Shown here one piece after another: positions 25,570 through 33,997 of a stretch of DNA of 64,000 nt. Positions within the stretch are counted from its first letter, which is position 1; the number at the start of each line of letters is the position of its first letter. A program made the position numbers and the translations under genes. The notes beneath the pieces were generated by a model that was not told where the DNA came from, searched no databases, and saw nothing but the letters and a program-made list of their open reading frames with translations. This DNA is from RGIG5612 sp964528825 (lineage in GTDB: Bacteria > Bacillota > Clostridia > Lachnospirales > Lachnospiraceae), in NCBI GenBank assembly GCA_964528825.1, contig CAZGVB010000002.1, forward strand, positions 30,567 through 94,566. The letters are read 5' to 3'.

Positions 25570-27052
25570 TATCTCCTCCGGTGATCGTAACGACCAATGC
25601 TCTGACTGTCTTATCTGTTACCTTATAGGGCTCCCCTATACGATATCCGATCACCCATAGCGTACTGTTAAGATCCTTCAGCACCAATAACCTGTTCCTG
25701 ATCTCCCACGGTATCTTTTCATCCGTGAAATATTTTTTAAGTGTTTTCCTTCCGCCGGAAAATCTTATATCGTCATCCGGCGACGGCCTGCCGAGGATCA
25801 GACTTCCTTTGATTGTATCACAATCGAAAGCCTTCTTGTATATGTTTTTTTCGGTCAGTTCGGCTCTGTTCGTATCATTTACATCTATTACGGCAAATGA
25901 TATAGTTCCGCCGTCTGCCAGGATAAATGTCTTCCCTCCGAAGGCCACGATCTCGCCTATATCTATGTTCACATGCCGGTCCATCAGCATATGTATCGGT
26001 TGTCCTTCATAATCCTTTCTATCCGCGCTTTGCGCCGCCTTATCCTTGCGGATCAATATATTACCATAGCTTTTGTATGCCTTAAGCCCGTATGGCAGCT
26101 CTATATATCTGCCTGTCTGCTTATCTGCCAGCGACAGGCAATCATATACATGAACGTGAGTGATATCCTTTAATGTACCAGCCATGAGTGCGATACATTT
26201 GTATATTATGCCTGTCTGTATCGCGATATCCTCATTCTTCAGCTTGTCACAGGATATCGCGATGCTGTCCTCTCTGCGATCTACTGCCGTGCGCATCGCA
26301 GCTTCCGTCTGAGCATCCATATATGCCTGGATCTGATACATAAAGGCCGCTGTCTCACTGATATGCCTGCTTGCCCTGCTGTTTACCTTCTTTAATTCGG
26401 GCATGACATTCAGCCTTATCTTATTTCTTGCATAATCGTCGCCGTAATTGGTCGAATCCGTCACGTAGGGAATCGAATTGGCATTGATATATTCTTCTAT
26501 CTCATCGCGTCCTACACCGATCAGGGGCCTGATAATGGTCAAGCTGCCTCTTTTATTTACCGGAATTATGCCTTTTATTCCATTTAATCCGGAGCCTCTT
26601 ATAAGGTTCAGCAATACCGTTTCCACATTATCATCTCTGTGATGAGCCAAAGCGATCTTTATGTCGCCGTACCTGCTCTTTGCAGACAGCTTGAGCGCCG
26701 CCGCCTCAAAGGCTTTATATCTGGCATATCTTCCCGCCTCTTCCACGCTCATCTTTTTATTTTTGGCGATCGACTCTACGTCTGTATTGACCGCTACGCA
26801 CGGGACATTTATATTTTTACAAAAATCCTTTACAAAATTTTTATCTCTCTCGGCTTCCGCCCCTCTCAGCATATGATTCACATGAACAACAAGTATCTCG
26901 AACCTCCACTGCATGCTGAGCTTGTTCAATATATGTAAAAGGCATATGGAATCCATTCCTCCGGAGACTCCTATGATGACCTTATCTCCCTCGTTTATCA
27001 TTCCATATGACCTTATTTGTTCTATTACCGTTTTTTCCAGTGATCTGCTCAT
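25544..27052 (-). CDS. tilS: tRNA(Ile)-lysidine synthetase
   Basis: TilS attaches lysine to the C34 wobble base of the AUA-reading tRNA-Ile, changing both codon and amino acid identity. The PP-loop VIIGVSGGMDSICLLH is near residues 25-40; LVVHVNHMLRGAEAERD and ALAHHRDDNVET follow. The C-terminal ~150 residues are the family's substrate-recognition domains, ending in a GGRKTLKKYFTDEKIP segment. At 502 residues it is slightly long but within range. AUA codons are abundant in this window, consistent with need for the enzyme. The ribosome site is weak (AGAAGA). Confidence 0.95.
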   Translation of the reverse strand: MSRSLEKTVIEQIRSYGMINEGDKVIIGVSGGMDSICLLHILNKLSMQWRFEILVVHVNHMLRGAEAERDKNFVKDFCKNINVPCVAVNTDVESIAKNKKMSVEEAGRYARYKAFEAAALKLSAKSRYGDIKIALAHHRDDNVETVLLNLIRGSGLNGIKGIIPVNKRGSLTIIRPLIGVGRDEIEEYINANSIPYVTDSTNYGDDYARNKIRLNVMPELKKVNSRASRHISETAAFMYQIQAYMDAQTEAAMRTAVDRREDSIAISCDKLKNEDIAIQTGIIYKCIALMAGTLKDITHVHVYDCLSLADKQTGRYIELPYGLKAYKSYGNILIRKDKAAQSADRKDYEGQPIHMLMDRHVNIDIGEIVAFGGKTFILADGGTISFAVIDVNDTNRAELTEKNIYKKAFDCDTIKGSLILGRPSPDDDIRFSGGRKTLKKYFTDEKIPWEIRNRLLVLKDLNSTLWVIGYRIGEPYKVTDKTVRALVVTITGGDNERDRSID

Positions 27053-27111
27053 TCTTCTGTGATGTCTGTCCCCGGCATGCAGCTGTCTTACCGTTATTTT
27101 CCTGCCTGGTA

Positions 27112-27630
27112 TTATTCTTCCTCTTTGAAAATGATCTCGTCAGGATATATATATCCGATGGACCTTGCCTTTTCTTCTATATATTCCTTTGTTTTTACAT
27201 AATCCTGTTCATTTTCAAGCTCGCTGCTCCGCTCTTTTTCTTCCTCGATCATCTGTTCAAGACGCGCCTTTCTCTCCTCATTGTTGCGCAGCTTTTTTTG
27301 ATCGCTTATGATACGCAGTCCCAAAAAAATGCAAAACAGACACATTATCGCACCCAAAAGGAATATCATTATAAGCCTTTTCAGCTTCAATGATCTTTTT
27401 ACGCCTCTTTTTGCAGAACCTGTGGGTCTTTCAGAATTTCCGGGTCTTCCAGAGCCTCTTGGCCTTTCAGAGCTTCCGGATCTTCCGGAGTTTCCGGAGT
27501 TTCCGGAGTTTCTGAGTCTTTCGGAGTTTCCGAGTCCTTCAGAGCTTACAGATCTTCTGAGTCTTTCAGAGCTTCTCCCCTTGCGGCTGTCTGCATATCT
27601 TTTTACAGATCTGTTTTCGGAGCTGTTCAT
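27112..27630 (-). CDS. divIC: FtsB/DivIC-type septum formation initiator
   Basis: A small bitopic membrane protein of the division machinery that links FtsL and FtsQ/DivIB. Residues 1-80 form a low-complexity cytoplasmic tail rich in Ser, Gly, Arg, Asn and Pro, an unusually long extension. One membrane helix (about 92-112, LIMIFLLGAIMCLFCIFLGL) precedes an extracytoplasmic coiled coil (NNEERKARLEQMIEEEKER). The C-terminus has the family's KTKEYIEEKARSIGYIYPDE. It overlaps rqcP by four bases (ATGA) and precedes tilS, matching the Firmicutes order. Confidence 0.9.
   Translation of the reverse strand: MNSSENRSVKRYADSRKGRSSERLRRSVSSEGLGNSERLRNSGNSGNSGRSGSSERPRGSGRPGNSERPTGSAKRGVKRSLKLKRLIMIFLLGAIMCLFCIFLGLRIISDQKKLRNNEERKARLEQMIEEEKERSSELENEQDYVKTKEYIEEKARSIGYIYPDEIIFKEEE
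27400..27605 (-). repeat. In-frame imperfect repeats in the DivIC N-terminal tail
   Basis: Short 9-18 bp imperfect tandem repeats around TTTCCGGAG and CTTTCGGAG encode runs such as NSGNSGNSGRSG and SSERPRGSGRP, giving a disordered, positively charged cytoplasmic tail. Confidence 0.8.
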
Positions 27631-27866
27631 ATCAATTCATACATTTCGGAGACATTTTCCTTTTTCACATTCTCAGCGACACTGCAAACCTTTGCCTTTA
27701 ATGTCCTCCCTGCAAATGCTATCTCGATGATATCCCCTTCTTTAACATCATATGAAGCCTTCACCGTGCGTCCGTTTACACTGATCCTGCCGGCATCGGC
27801 AGCCTCATTCGCTACCGTTCTGCGCTTTATCAGTCTTGAAACCTTTAAATACTTATCTATTCTCAT
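27627..27866 (-). CDS. rqcP: S4-domain RNA-binding protein RqcP
   Basis: A 79-residue S4 protein opening MRIDKYLKVSRLIKRRTVANEA, with the S4 fold's VNGRTVKASYDVKEGDIIEI. RqcP (formerly YabO/Hsp15-like) works with RqcH on stalled 50S subunits to add alanine tails during ribosome quality control. Length and position before divIC match Bacillus and Clostridia. It overlaps the divIC start by four bases. Confidence 0.92.
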   Translation of the reverse strand: MRIDKYLKVSRLIKRRTVANEAADAGRISVNGRTVKASYDVKEGDIIEIAFAGRTLKAKVCSVAENVKKENVSEMYELI

Positions 27867-27956
27867 ACTGTCCGCCCCATTCGGGACTTTTTGATCCGTT
27901 CCCGATGATTATAAATGCGATATGTGAACTTTTTAAGTTCTCTTTTGAATTATAAC

Positions 27957-27997
27957 AAAAAAGACTGCGGTATTACATCCTGCACCGCAGTCTTTTT
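27957..27997 (-). terminator. Intrinsic terminator after hup
   Basis: AAAAAAGACTGCGGT pairs with ACCGCAGTCTTTTT around a 12-base loop, with T runs on both strands. It lies 18 bp beyond the hup stop codon. Confidence 0.85.
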
Positions 27998-28014
27998 CAG
28001 TCTGAATATATATA

Positions 28015-28287
28015 TTAGTTGATAGCGTCCTTAAGAGCCTTGCCTGCTTTGAACTTCGGAGCCTTTGAAGCTGCGATCTTCATTGTCTCACCCGTCTGAG
28101 GATTTCTTCCCTGACGTGCTGCTCTCTTAGAAACCTCGAATGTTCCGAAGCCTACAAGCTGGATCTTCTCACCCTTCTTAAGTTCTTCGGCTACTGTGTC
28201 TGTAAATGCCTTAAGAGCAGATGCTGCTGCTTTCTGGCTGAGACCTGTCTTTTCTGCAATCTGTGCAACTAATTCTACTTTATTCAT
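28015..28287 (-). CDS. hup: HU-family DNA-binding protein
   Basis: A 90-residue nucleoid protein. It opens MNKVELVAQIAEKTGLSQKAA and contains the invariant GFGTFEVSKRAARQGRNPQTGE arm that inserts into the minor groove, then a C-terminal helix ending GKALKDAIN. HU compacts and bends DNA without strong sequence preference. It has an optimal ribosome site (AGGAGG), its own strong promoter and its own terminator, consistent with high expression. Confidence 0.97.
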   Translation of the reverse strand: MNKVELVAQIAEKTGLSQKAAASALKAFTDTVAEELKKGEKIQLVGFGTFEVSKRAARQGRNPQTGETMKIAASKAPKFKAGKALKDAIN

Positions 28288-28311
28288 GCTGTTCCTCCTA
28301 GAATACTAACC

Positions 28312-28326
28312 TGTGATTCAATCACA
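28312..28326 (-). promoter_or_regulatory. Perfect 15-bp palindrome in the hup leader
   Basis: TGTGATT-C-AATCACA sits just downstream of the -10 box of the hup promoter, in the position of an operator for a dimeric repressor. No binding protein can be named. Confidence 0.5.
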
Positions 28327-28330
28327 AGTA

Positions 28331-28359
28331 CTTATACAATAATCATTTATTTTTGTCAA
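28331..28359 (-). promoter_or_regulatory. Promoter of hup
   Basis: A perfect TTGACA (28354-28359) and TATAAG (28331-28336) with 17-bp spacing on the minus strand, upstream of hup. Confidence 0.85.
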
Positions 28360-28409
28360 CAAAAATCATTTTTGTCGCGTATTTACACGCATTTTGGAGC
28401 TGCAAATGA

Positions 28410-28438
28410 TTGTTTTTTTCGTATCTGTGTACTATACT
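28410..28438 (+). promoter_or_regulatory. Promoter of pgsA, probably leaderless
   Basis: TTGTTT (28410-28415) and TATACT (28433-28438) are 17 bp apart. The -10 box ends 6 nt before the ATG at 28445, so the expected transcription start coincides with the start codon. Confidence 0.7.
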
Positions 28439-28444
28439 TGTCCT

Positions 28445-29020
28445 ATGCATTTCGATAAAAGAGACCTGTTTACTATTCCGAATATCATGTCATATTTCCG
28501 GATACTTCTTGTTCCGGTATTTATTATCGTCTACATAAATTCAGACAGCTTATCCGGCAATATCTGGTCTATTGTTGTCGTCCTTCTATCGGCTGCGACC
28601 GACATACTCGACGGACAGGTGGCAAGGCGTACGGGGCAGGTCACGGACCTCGGCAAGATACTTGATCCGATAGCCGACAAAGCAATGCAATTCGCCATGA
28701 TGTTCTGTGTAGTCATCAAGTACCGCTCCGTAGCTGTACTCATTATCATTTATGCCGCAAAAGAGCTTATATCCCTCGCATTCAGCGGATATCTTTTCAA
28801 GCATAAAAAGAATATCGACGGTGCCATGTGGTGCGGCAAGATATGTACCGTGATCCTATATGCCGTCATGCTGACATTTATCGTCATTCCCGATATCTCA
28901 TCCGCTATTGAGAATATTCTGGTCGTCATGGCAGCTATGTTCATGCTTCTGGCCTTCATAATCTATATGAAGGAATATATTAAGCTGCTCATCGAGCTGA
29001 AAAAAGAGAAAAGATCTTAA
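28445..29020 (+). CDS. pgsA: CDP-diacylglycerol-glycerol-3-phosphate 3-phosphatidyltransferase
   Basis: PgsA makes phosphatidylglycerol phosphate, the committed step to the main anionic phospholipids. The CDP-alcohol phosphotransferase motif D(x2)DG(x2)AR is visible as DILDGQVARRTGQVTDLGKILDPIADK, near residues 55-80 and shown here only as its core; several membrane helices follow. I place the start at ATG 28445 (MHFDKRDLFTIPN), giving 191 residues of normal length. The open frame extends 17 codons further upstream, but that stretch overlaps the promoter. No Shine-Dalgarno precedes the ATG. It is divergent from hup, and its stop lies 6 bp from that of the convergent TPR/AAA+ gene. Confidence 0.92.
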   Translation: MHFDKRDLFTIPNIMSYFRILLVPVFIIVYINSDSLSGNIWSIVVVLLSAATDILDGQVARRTGQVTDLGKILDPIADKAMQFAMMFCVVIKYRSVAVLIIIYAAKELISLAFSGYLFKHKKNIDGAMWCGKICTVILYAVMLTFIVIPDISSAIENILVVMAAMFMLLAFIIYMKEYIKLLIELKKEKRS

Positions 29021-29026
29021 AGCGGA

Positions 29027-32000
29027 TCACATCAGATCACTTTCCAGTATTTTCTGCTTTACATCATCATTCTTCTTGAATGCCGAGAAAAGCTTTCCGG
29101 AGTTTCTCTTTTCCGCACGTTCAATCGCTTTATCTATTATGCCTATCACATCATCATATCCCAAGCGTCTCGTCGGAACATTTATCTCGTTGATCTTTGC
29201 ATGAAGAGCAAGCTTGGCTATATCATCCAATACATAGCCTCTCTCCTTGGCATATTTTGCAGCTATGTCGGCCCATTCGATAATACTCAGCTCATTTATA
29301 TCCACCCTGTTCTTAAACATTCCTTTAAGCTCGGGGAAGCTGCCGAACAGGCTCTCTACTGCCAGCTGATTGCCCTCAAGAGTGATCATGCCGCTGTATC
29401 TGTGCTCTTTCATTATATTTATAAGATTTTCGACCGTTGTATCGTCAAGATATCCGACATTTTCTATTATCAGATGGCTGCCGCCTATCTTCTGCAATAC
29501 TTTGTCGAGATTTTTCCCGTTGAGCAGCTCTGACTGTACCTTGGCTACCTTTCCGTTTGCACCGTCTATCTCCTGCGATATAGCCTTGATCATCTCTATC
29601 GCAAGATATGTCTTGCCTGTCTTTATATCTCCCGTAACAACAAGATTGCCTCCGGACTCATCTCCGCATCTCTTTGCATCAATAATATCTCCGATGCACT
29701 TGCATATTTGCTCTTCCATACCGTCAATGAGCAAAAATTCGGAAACCTCTTTTTTGATATTTTCGGGCAGGATATATCCCTTGCCCTTATTTGATGATCC
29801 GCTTGACAATGTCTCGTCTTTTGCAGATACCATGTCGGATTCAGGTTCAACATGCTCATCCTCTGTTTCAGATGATGTTAAGAACTTACTGAACAACTCG
29901 TCAAATGCATCTGTATCCAGAATATCATCCTCGTCTTTTTCCTCTTCAGATGCCCCACTTATGCCTGCGGTCTCAAATTCGTCCATGAGTTTGCCGAATT
30001 CCTCATCCTGATCCGGCACATCCTCATATAAGCCCTGTTTGCTTCTTTCCTCGGCATTCATTATCTCAAATCTGGCAATTGCATCTTCTGCCTCGCTTTC
30101 ATGCAACGAGCCTGCCGCAGTCTGTACGGCAATATCCGGCTCATCGGTATCTATACCCTCATCGCATCCGCTGACCTCTCCCGTGATATCGACATTATCA
30201 CCCTCGGCTGCGGCACATATAGCACTCATGTCCGGATACTCTTCTGCCTGCACATCCGGTCTGATCATATCTATATCCGTAGGAATGCCCTTAGATATCA
30301 TGCCTGTGATCGCATTTTCGCCGCTAAGGGCTTGCTCGTTTGATGCATGATCTGATAAGTCTCCCGATAGGCCGGTATGGCCTTCTGACATATTATCACC
30401 GATATCGCTCGGTATATCAGAGCTCTGCGCTCCTTCCACGAGTCCTATCTTCTTAGGATCGAAAGCAAATATATCTCCCTTCCTTTTCTCATTATTGCCA
30501 TCCATATCCGATATCTCTATATCGTCAAACATCGGATCATCCATAGCATACGGTAGTACCACCGGTGATGTCAGATTAACGGCTGACTGGATCATCCTGA
30601 GTCTCTCTATCTCTACTCCCGATACACCCGACTCCTCGATCGCATCAGGCTTTTCAACGTTTAATTCCTCGAGGATATCATCAATTGACAGCTGTCCTTC
30701 CATGCTGTCATCATCTATCATCTCAGGTGTGAGAGATTCTACATCTAAGCCAAGCTGACCGCTGTCATCGCTTGAGACGGATATATATGAGAAATCCACA
30801 TTATCTATTATCCTCGGGCCATTCTCTATATCTGTGTCAGCTGCTGCCGCACCGGCCGGATACAGCTCCGGCTTTATGACAGAGGATGCATATTGGGAAA
30901 GTCTTGCATTTAATACTCCGAGCTTGCCTGCTGAGGCTGCCGAAAGCTTTATACGTATACTTCTTGTCTCTTGCATATCAATTTCCAATGTCTCGTTTGA
31001 GTCTGTTATTATCTTGCGGATCTCCTCACCTAATTTTTCCTCAGGTGTCATATCCTCATATATTTGGTTGTTAAGCGCACTATCAAGCTCTTTTCTTCCG
31101 AATATCAAGGTTGCGCCGATATCTCCCTCGCTGTCGCTTTGACCTGCTATCGTCTCGGCCACCTCATTTATTTCATCCTCAAGCTGCGCCTCGTGTTCTA
31201 TTTCATTTTCTGTAAGGTCCGCGTCTGTCTCGCTGTCAATGCATTGCGCCGCACCGCTTCCCTGTAAGGCTACCGCCATATGTACGGCTCCCGCTCTTTG
31301 CAGAAGATCTATGTTCTGTTCCGCATCTGCATCCTGCGGATCGTTCTGTACATTATCAGCCTCGTCTTCAAACACGCCTTCAAGCCCCTCAAATCCACCA
31401 TCATCTGAATCATCCGAATCCGATGTCGTTAATTCTTTCAGGATAAGATCGGCCTCCTCAATGAGCATCTTTTCTTCATCTCTGTCAAGCCCATTGGTTT
31501 TCAGATCTTCTTCTGCCTTCTCATACTCCTGCTGCCATTGAAGATTCTCGCCGAATTCCTGACATGCTTTGCTCATTTCCGCCTCGATTCTCGCATCCCT
31601 TTCTATTCTCTCAGATTCCTTTGCAGCAGCAGCCGCTGCCTCCCTGGCTGCGTTTTCCTCCTCTGCCATGCGTGCAAGCTCGGCCTCATGTCTCTTCTTT
31701 TCTTCGTAGGCTATCCTCTTGGCCTCCTGCTGCTTTCTTCTGGCCTCTTCTCTTGCTTCCTTTTGAGCCTTTTCAATCGCTATATCTTCATCGGTCGGCT
31801 GCTCATATGTAAAGAAAACTCCTTGTGCAGCCGCCTTGCTGTTGCCCTGCTGTATCAAGGTTCTCAGCTGGTCCATGCTTATGGTCTTTCCGTTGCCTTC
31901 ATTCAGAGCTTCATATGCCTCCGCCTCGCAGGCCTCGGCCTTGATCTCTTCCTCATCATCCCATGCATTTATCGTTTTTTGTAAAGCTGAGCCTATCTCA

Positions 32001-33019
32001 TCGGGCCACTCCACATGATCGTCACCGCCTTGCAGGCCTACATTATCTTCATCAAAGATCCCGTGATCGTTTTCTTTTTTATTATCTTCGTTTGCTGTAT
32101 TTTCATCCAGCTCTTTTAAGATATCATCAATCGGTATGACCTTAGTATCCTGTATATTTGACGGTGCTCCTTCACCTTCTGCACATACATGCATATCATC
32201 CGCCGCATCTTTTTGCTCTTCTGTAAGAGAGATGTCGGAGTCCGTATTATTCCTGTCTGTATTATCTTTGTCTGTATTTTCTTTGTTTATATTATCTTTG
32301 TTTGTATTATCCTTGCCTGCATTGTCCTTTGAGATATCATCTGAAGTCTCATCATGCAAATCCTCGCTATCCTCTATAGCCGCTCTTTCTTCGGGCTCAA
32401 GATAATCCTTCATTATCTGTTCATATTGCTTTTGCTGAGAAGGAGTAAGCGCTACATGACTGAATTTCAGTTCTAATGCGTTCTTTACATATTCACCGCC
32501 CGAAAACCACAGACAGATGTCATCGCAAAGTCTTGCACACTTCTCTCCCTGTCCGCATTCATGATAAAGCTTTGCAAGCTCATATTCCCATTTATCGCTT
32601 TTTTCCGTCTCAAGATATTTTTCAAGTACTGCGGCAAGCTTTTCGGGGGAGATGCCTCCTGCCCTGCCTATCTCATATTTGAGCAAATATCTCTTTGAAT
32701 TGTTGCCTGAAAGCCTGCAATAGTCCTTATTATATCTGACAGCACTGTCCAGATCGCCTGTCTTTATGCAAAGCATACATAGCTTGTATGCTATCTGTCT
32801 GCTTTCTCTGTTTCGTCCGAAGGCCTCCTCGAGTACCTCGAGCGCGTCATCATTTCTGTCAAGCTTTGCATAGGAGTCGGAGATCATCTCAAGAGTCTTG
32901 ACATCCTTGAGCTTACCCGGATCGATCGCATCGCCGTATGCCGCTACAGCTTCATAATCTTCGTCCTCATATGCCCTTTTTATCTCATTTAGGAATTCCC
33001 GGTATTCCTGTTTGTCCAT
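29027..33019 (-). CDS. Large TPR and AAA+-like protein of unknown function
   Basis: A 1330-residue soluble protein. Residues about 1-200 contain TPR-like helical repeats (YEAVAAYGDAIDP, NDDALEVLEEAFGRN, LDSAVRYNKDYCRL). A long acidic, Ser/Asp-rich region follows, with a pentapeptide repeat and a strong coiled coil (EKAQKEAREEARRKQQEAKR). From about 1125 to the end there is an AAA+-like ATPase: Walker A GDIKTGKT; LIIENVGYLD in the Walker B position, with Glu-Asn replacing Asp-Glu; and FKNRVDI..KYAKERGYVLDDIAKLALHAK, resembling the C-terminal part of CbxX/SpoVK ATPases. The start at 33019 has GGAGAG upstream. It lies 34 bp after recR, so it is the last gene of the dnaX-ybaB-recR run. I cannot assign a function. 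Confidence 0.85.
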   Translation of the reverse strand: MDKQEYREFLNEIKRAYEDEDYEAVAAYGDAIDPGKLKDVKTLEMISDSYAKLDRNDDALEVLEEAFGRNRESRQIAYKLCMLCIKTGDLDSAVRYNKDYCRLSGNNSKRYLLKYEIGRAGGISPEKLAAVLEKYLETEKSDKWEYELAKLYHECGQGEKCARLCDDICLWFSGGEYVKNALELKFSHVALTPSQQKQYEQIMKDYLEPEERAAIEDSEDLHDETSDDISKDNAGKDNTNKDNINKENTDKDNTDRNNTDSDISLTEEQKDAADDMHVCAEGEGAPSNIQDTKVIPIDDILKELDENTANEDNKKENDHGIFDEDNVGLQGGDDHVEWPDEIGSALQKTINAWDDEEEIKAEACEAEAYEALNEGNGKTISMDQLRTLIQQGNSKAAAQGVFFTYEQPTDEDIAIEKAQKEAREEARRKQQEAKRIAYEEKKRHEAELARMAEEENAAREAAAAAAKESERIERDARIEAEMSKACQEFGENLQWQQEYEKAEEDLKTNGLDRDEEKMLIEEADLILKELTTSDSDDSDDGGFEGLEGVFEDEADNVQNDPQDADAEQNIDLLQRAGAVHMAVALQGSGAAQCIDSETDADLTENEIEHEAQLEDEINEVAETIAGQSDSEGDIGATLIFGRKELDSALNNQIYEDMTPEEKLGEEIRKIITDSNETLEIDMQETRSIRIKLSAASAGKLGVLNARLSQYASSVIKPELYPAGAAAADTDIENGPRIIDNVDFSYISVSSDDSGQLGLDVESLTPEMIDDDSMEGQLSIDDILEELNVEKPDAIEESGVSGVEIERLRMIQSAVNLTSPVVLPYAMDDPMFDDIEISDMDGNNEKRKGDIFAFDPKKIGLVEGAQSSDIPSDIGDNMSEGHTGLSGDLSDHASNEQALSGENAITGMISKGIPTDIDMIRPDVQAEEYPDMSAICAAAEGDNVDITGEVSGCDEGIDTDEPDIAVQTAAGSLHESEAEDAIARFEIMNAEERSKQGLYEDVPDQDEEFGKLMDEFETAGISGASEEEKDEDDILDTDAFDELFSKFLTSSETEDEHVEPESDMVSAKDETLSSGSSNKGKGYILPENIKKEVSEFLLIDGMEEQICKCIGDIIDAKRCGDESGGNLVVTGDIKTGKTYLAIEMIKAISQEIDGANGKVAKVQSELLNGKNLDKVLQKIGGSHLIIENVGYLDDTTVENLINIMKEHRYSGMITLEGNQLAVESLFGSFPELKGMFKNRVDINELSIIEWADIAAKYAKERGYVLDDIAKLALHAKINEINVPTRRLGYDDVIGIIDKAIERAEKRNSGKLFSAFKKNDDVKQKILESDLM
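32244..32333 (-). repeat. Six in-frame 15-bp repeats in the TPR/AAA+ gene
   Basis: Six 15-bp units encode variants of a KDNTN pentapeptide (KDNAG-like, KDNTN, KDNIN, KENTD, KDNTD, RNNTD), forming a polar spacer in the disordered middle of the protein. Confidence 0.85.
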
Positions 33020-33053
33020 GCTTCTCTCCAATCAGCGATCCGTATATTTATAT

Positions 33054-33650
33054 TTATATTTCTACTCTTCCCTCAAGTGCTCTCAGCAATGTGATCTCAT
33101 CTATACATTCCAGATCACCTCCCACGGGTACTCCGCTCGCGATGCGGCTTATCTTTATACCCGACGGCTTTATGAGCTTGCTGATATACATAGCGGTGGT
33201 CTCACCCTCAAGAGTGGAATTTGTGGCTATGATGACCTCTTTTATATCACCCCTGAGGCGTTCTACAAGTTCCTTAAGCCTGATATCCGAAGGTCCTATG
33301 CCCAGCATCGGAGAAATAGCTCCTCCAAGCACATGATAGACCCCCTCATACTTTCCGGTCCTCTCATATGCAGCCAGATCTCTCGAGGTCTCCACTACCA
33401 TTATAATGCCCTGATCGCGATTCTTGTTTCGACATATCGGGCATTCTTCCTCGTCTGTTATTGTATAGCATTTTTTACAATAATGTATATTATTTTTTGC
33501 ATCCAGAAGTGCATCCGCAAGGTCCTTCACGTCCTCATCCGGCATATCCAATATGTGAAATGCCAGCCTCGTCGCCGACTTTATCCCTATGCCCGGCAGC
33601 TTGGACAATTCTCCTATAAGTCTGGATATGTGGCTGCTAAAATAATCCAT
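33054..33650 (-). CDS. recR: Recombination mediator RecR
   Basis: RecR works with RecO and RecF to load RecA on gapped DNA. The 198-residue protein has the N-terminal helix-hairpin-helix (LSKLPGIGIKSATRLAFHIL), a four-cysteine zinc finger (CKKC..CPIC) near residues 55-70, and a Toprim domain (GIIMVVETSRDLAAYERTG, HVLGGAISPMLGIGP). It overlaps ybaB by 14 bases, with AGGAGG well upstream of the ATG. Confidence 0.97.
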   Translation of the reverse strand: MDYFSSHISRLIGELSKLPGIGIKSATRLAFHILDMPDEDVKDLADALLDAKNNIHYCKKCYTITDEEECPICRNKNRDQGIIMVVETSRDLAAYERTGKYEGVYHVLGGAISPMLGIGPSDIRLKELVERLRGDIKEVIIATNSTLEGETTAMYISKLIKPSGIKISRIASGVPVGGDLECIDEITLLRALEGRVEI

Positions 33651-33996
33651 TCAGACCGCCTGCTCCTCCTGTGACCTTGGACATACTCTCCTGTGAGAGT
33701 TCCTCGACCTTACGCAGTGCTTCATTTACGGCTGCCATGACCATATCCTCGAGCATTTCGGTATCCTCAGGATCCACGGCATCCTTGTCTATCTTTACCT
33801 TTGTCACTTCTCTCTTTCCGGTCATTTCTATCTCAACTGCACCGCCGCCGGCGCTTGCACTTACGATCTCCTCCTCAAGCTTTGCCTGAGCCTCTTCCAT
33901 CTGGCGCTGCATCTTTTGCGCCTGCTTAAGCAGATTGTTCATATTATTCGGCATACCTGCGGAAAATCCGCCGTATCCGCCTTTTCCTTTAGCCAT
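33637..33996 (-). CDS. ybaB: YbaB/EbfC nucleoid-associated protein
   Basis: A small dimeric DNA-binding protein of the YbaB/EbfC family, encoded in most bacteria between dnaX and recR. The 119 residues include a Gly-rich N-terminus, a long helix (NLLKQAQKMQRQMEEAQAKLEEE) and the conserved beta segment AGGGAVEIEMTGKREVTKVKID, then helices. GGAGG precedes the ATG. It begins 1 bp after the dnaX stop codon. Confidence 0.95.
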   Translation of the reverse strand: MAKGKGGYGGFSAGMPNNMNNLLKQAQKMQRQMEEAQAKLEEEIVSASAGGGAVEIEMTGKREVTKVKIDKDAVDPEDTEMLEDMVMAAVNEALRKVEELSQESMSKVTGGAGGLNGLF

Positions 33997-33997
33997 T

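Noticed and set aside
29370..30011. 213-residue plus-strand open frame
   Set aside because: Antisense to the TPR/AAA+ gene; Ser-rich composition is the complement of its acidic region.
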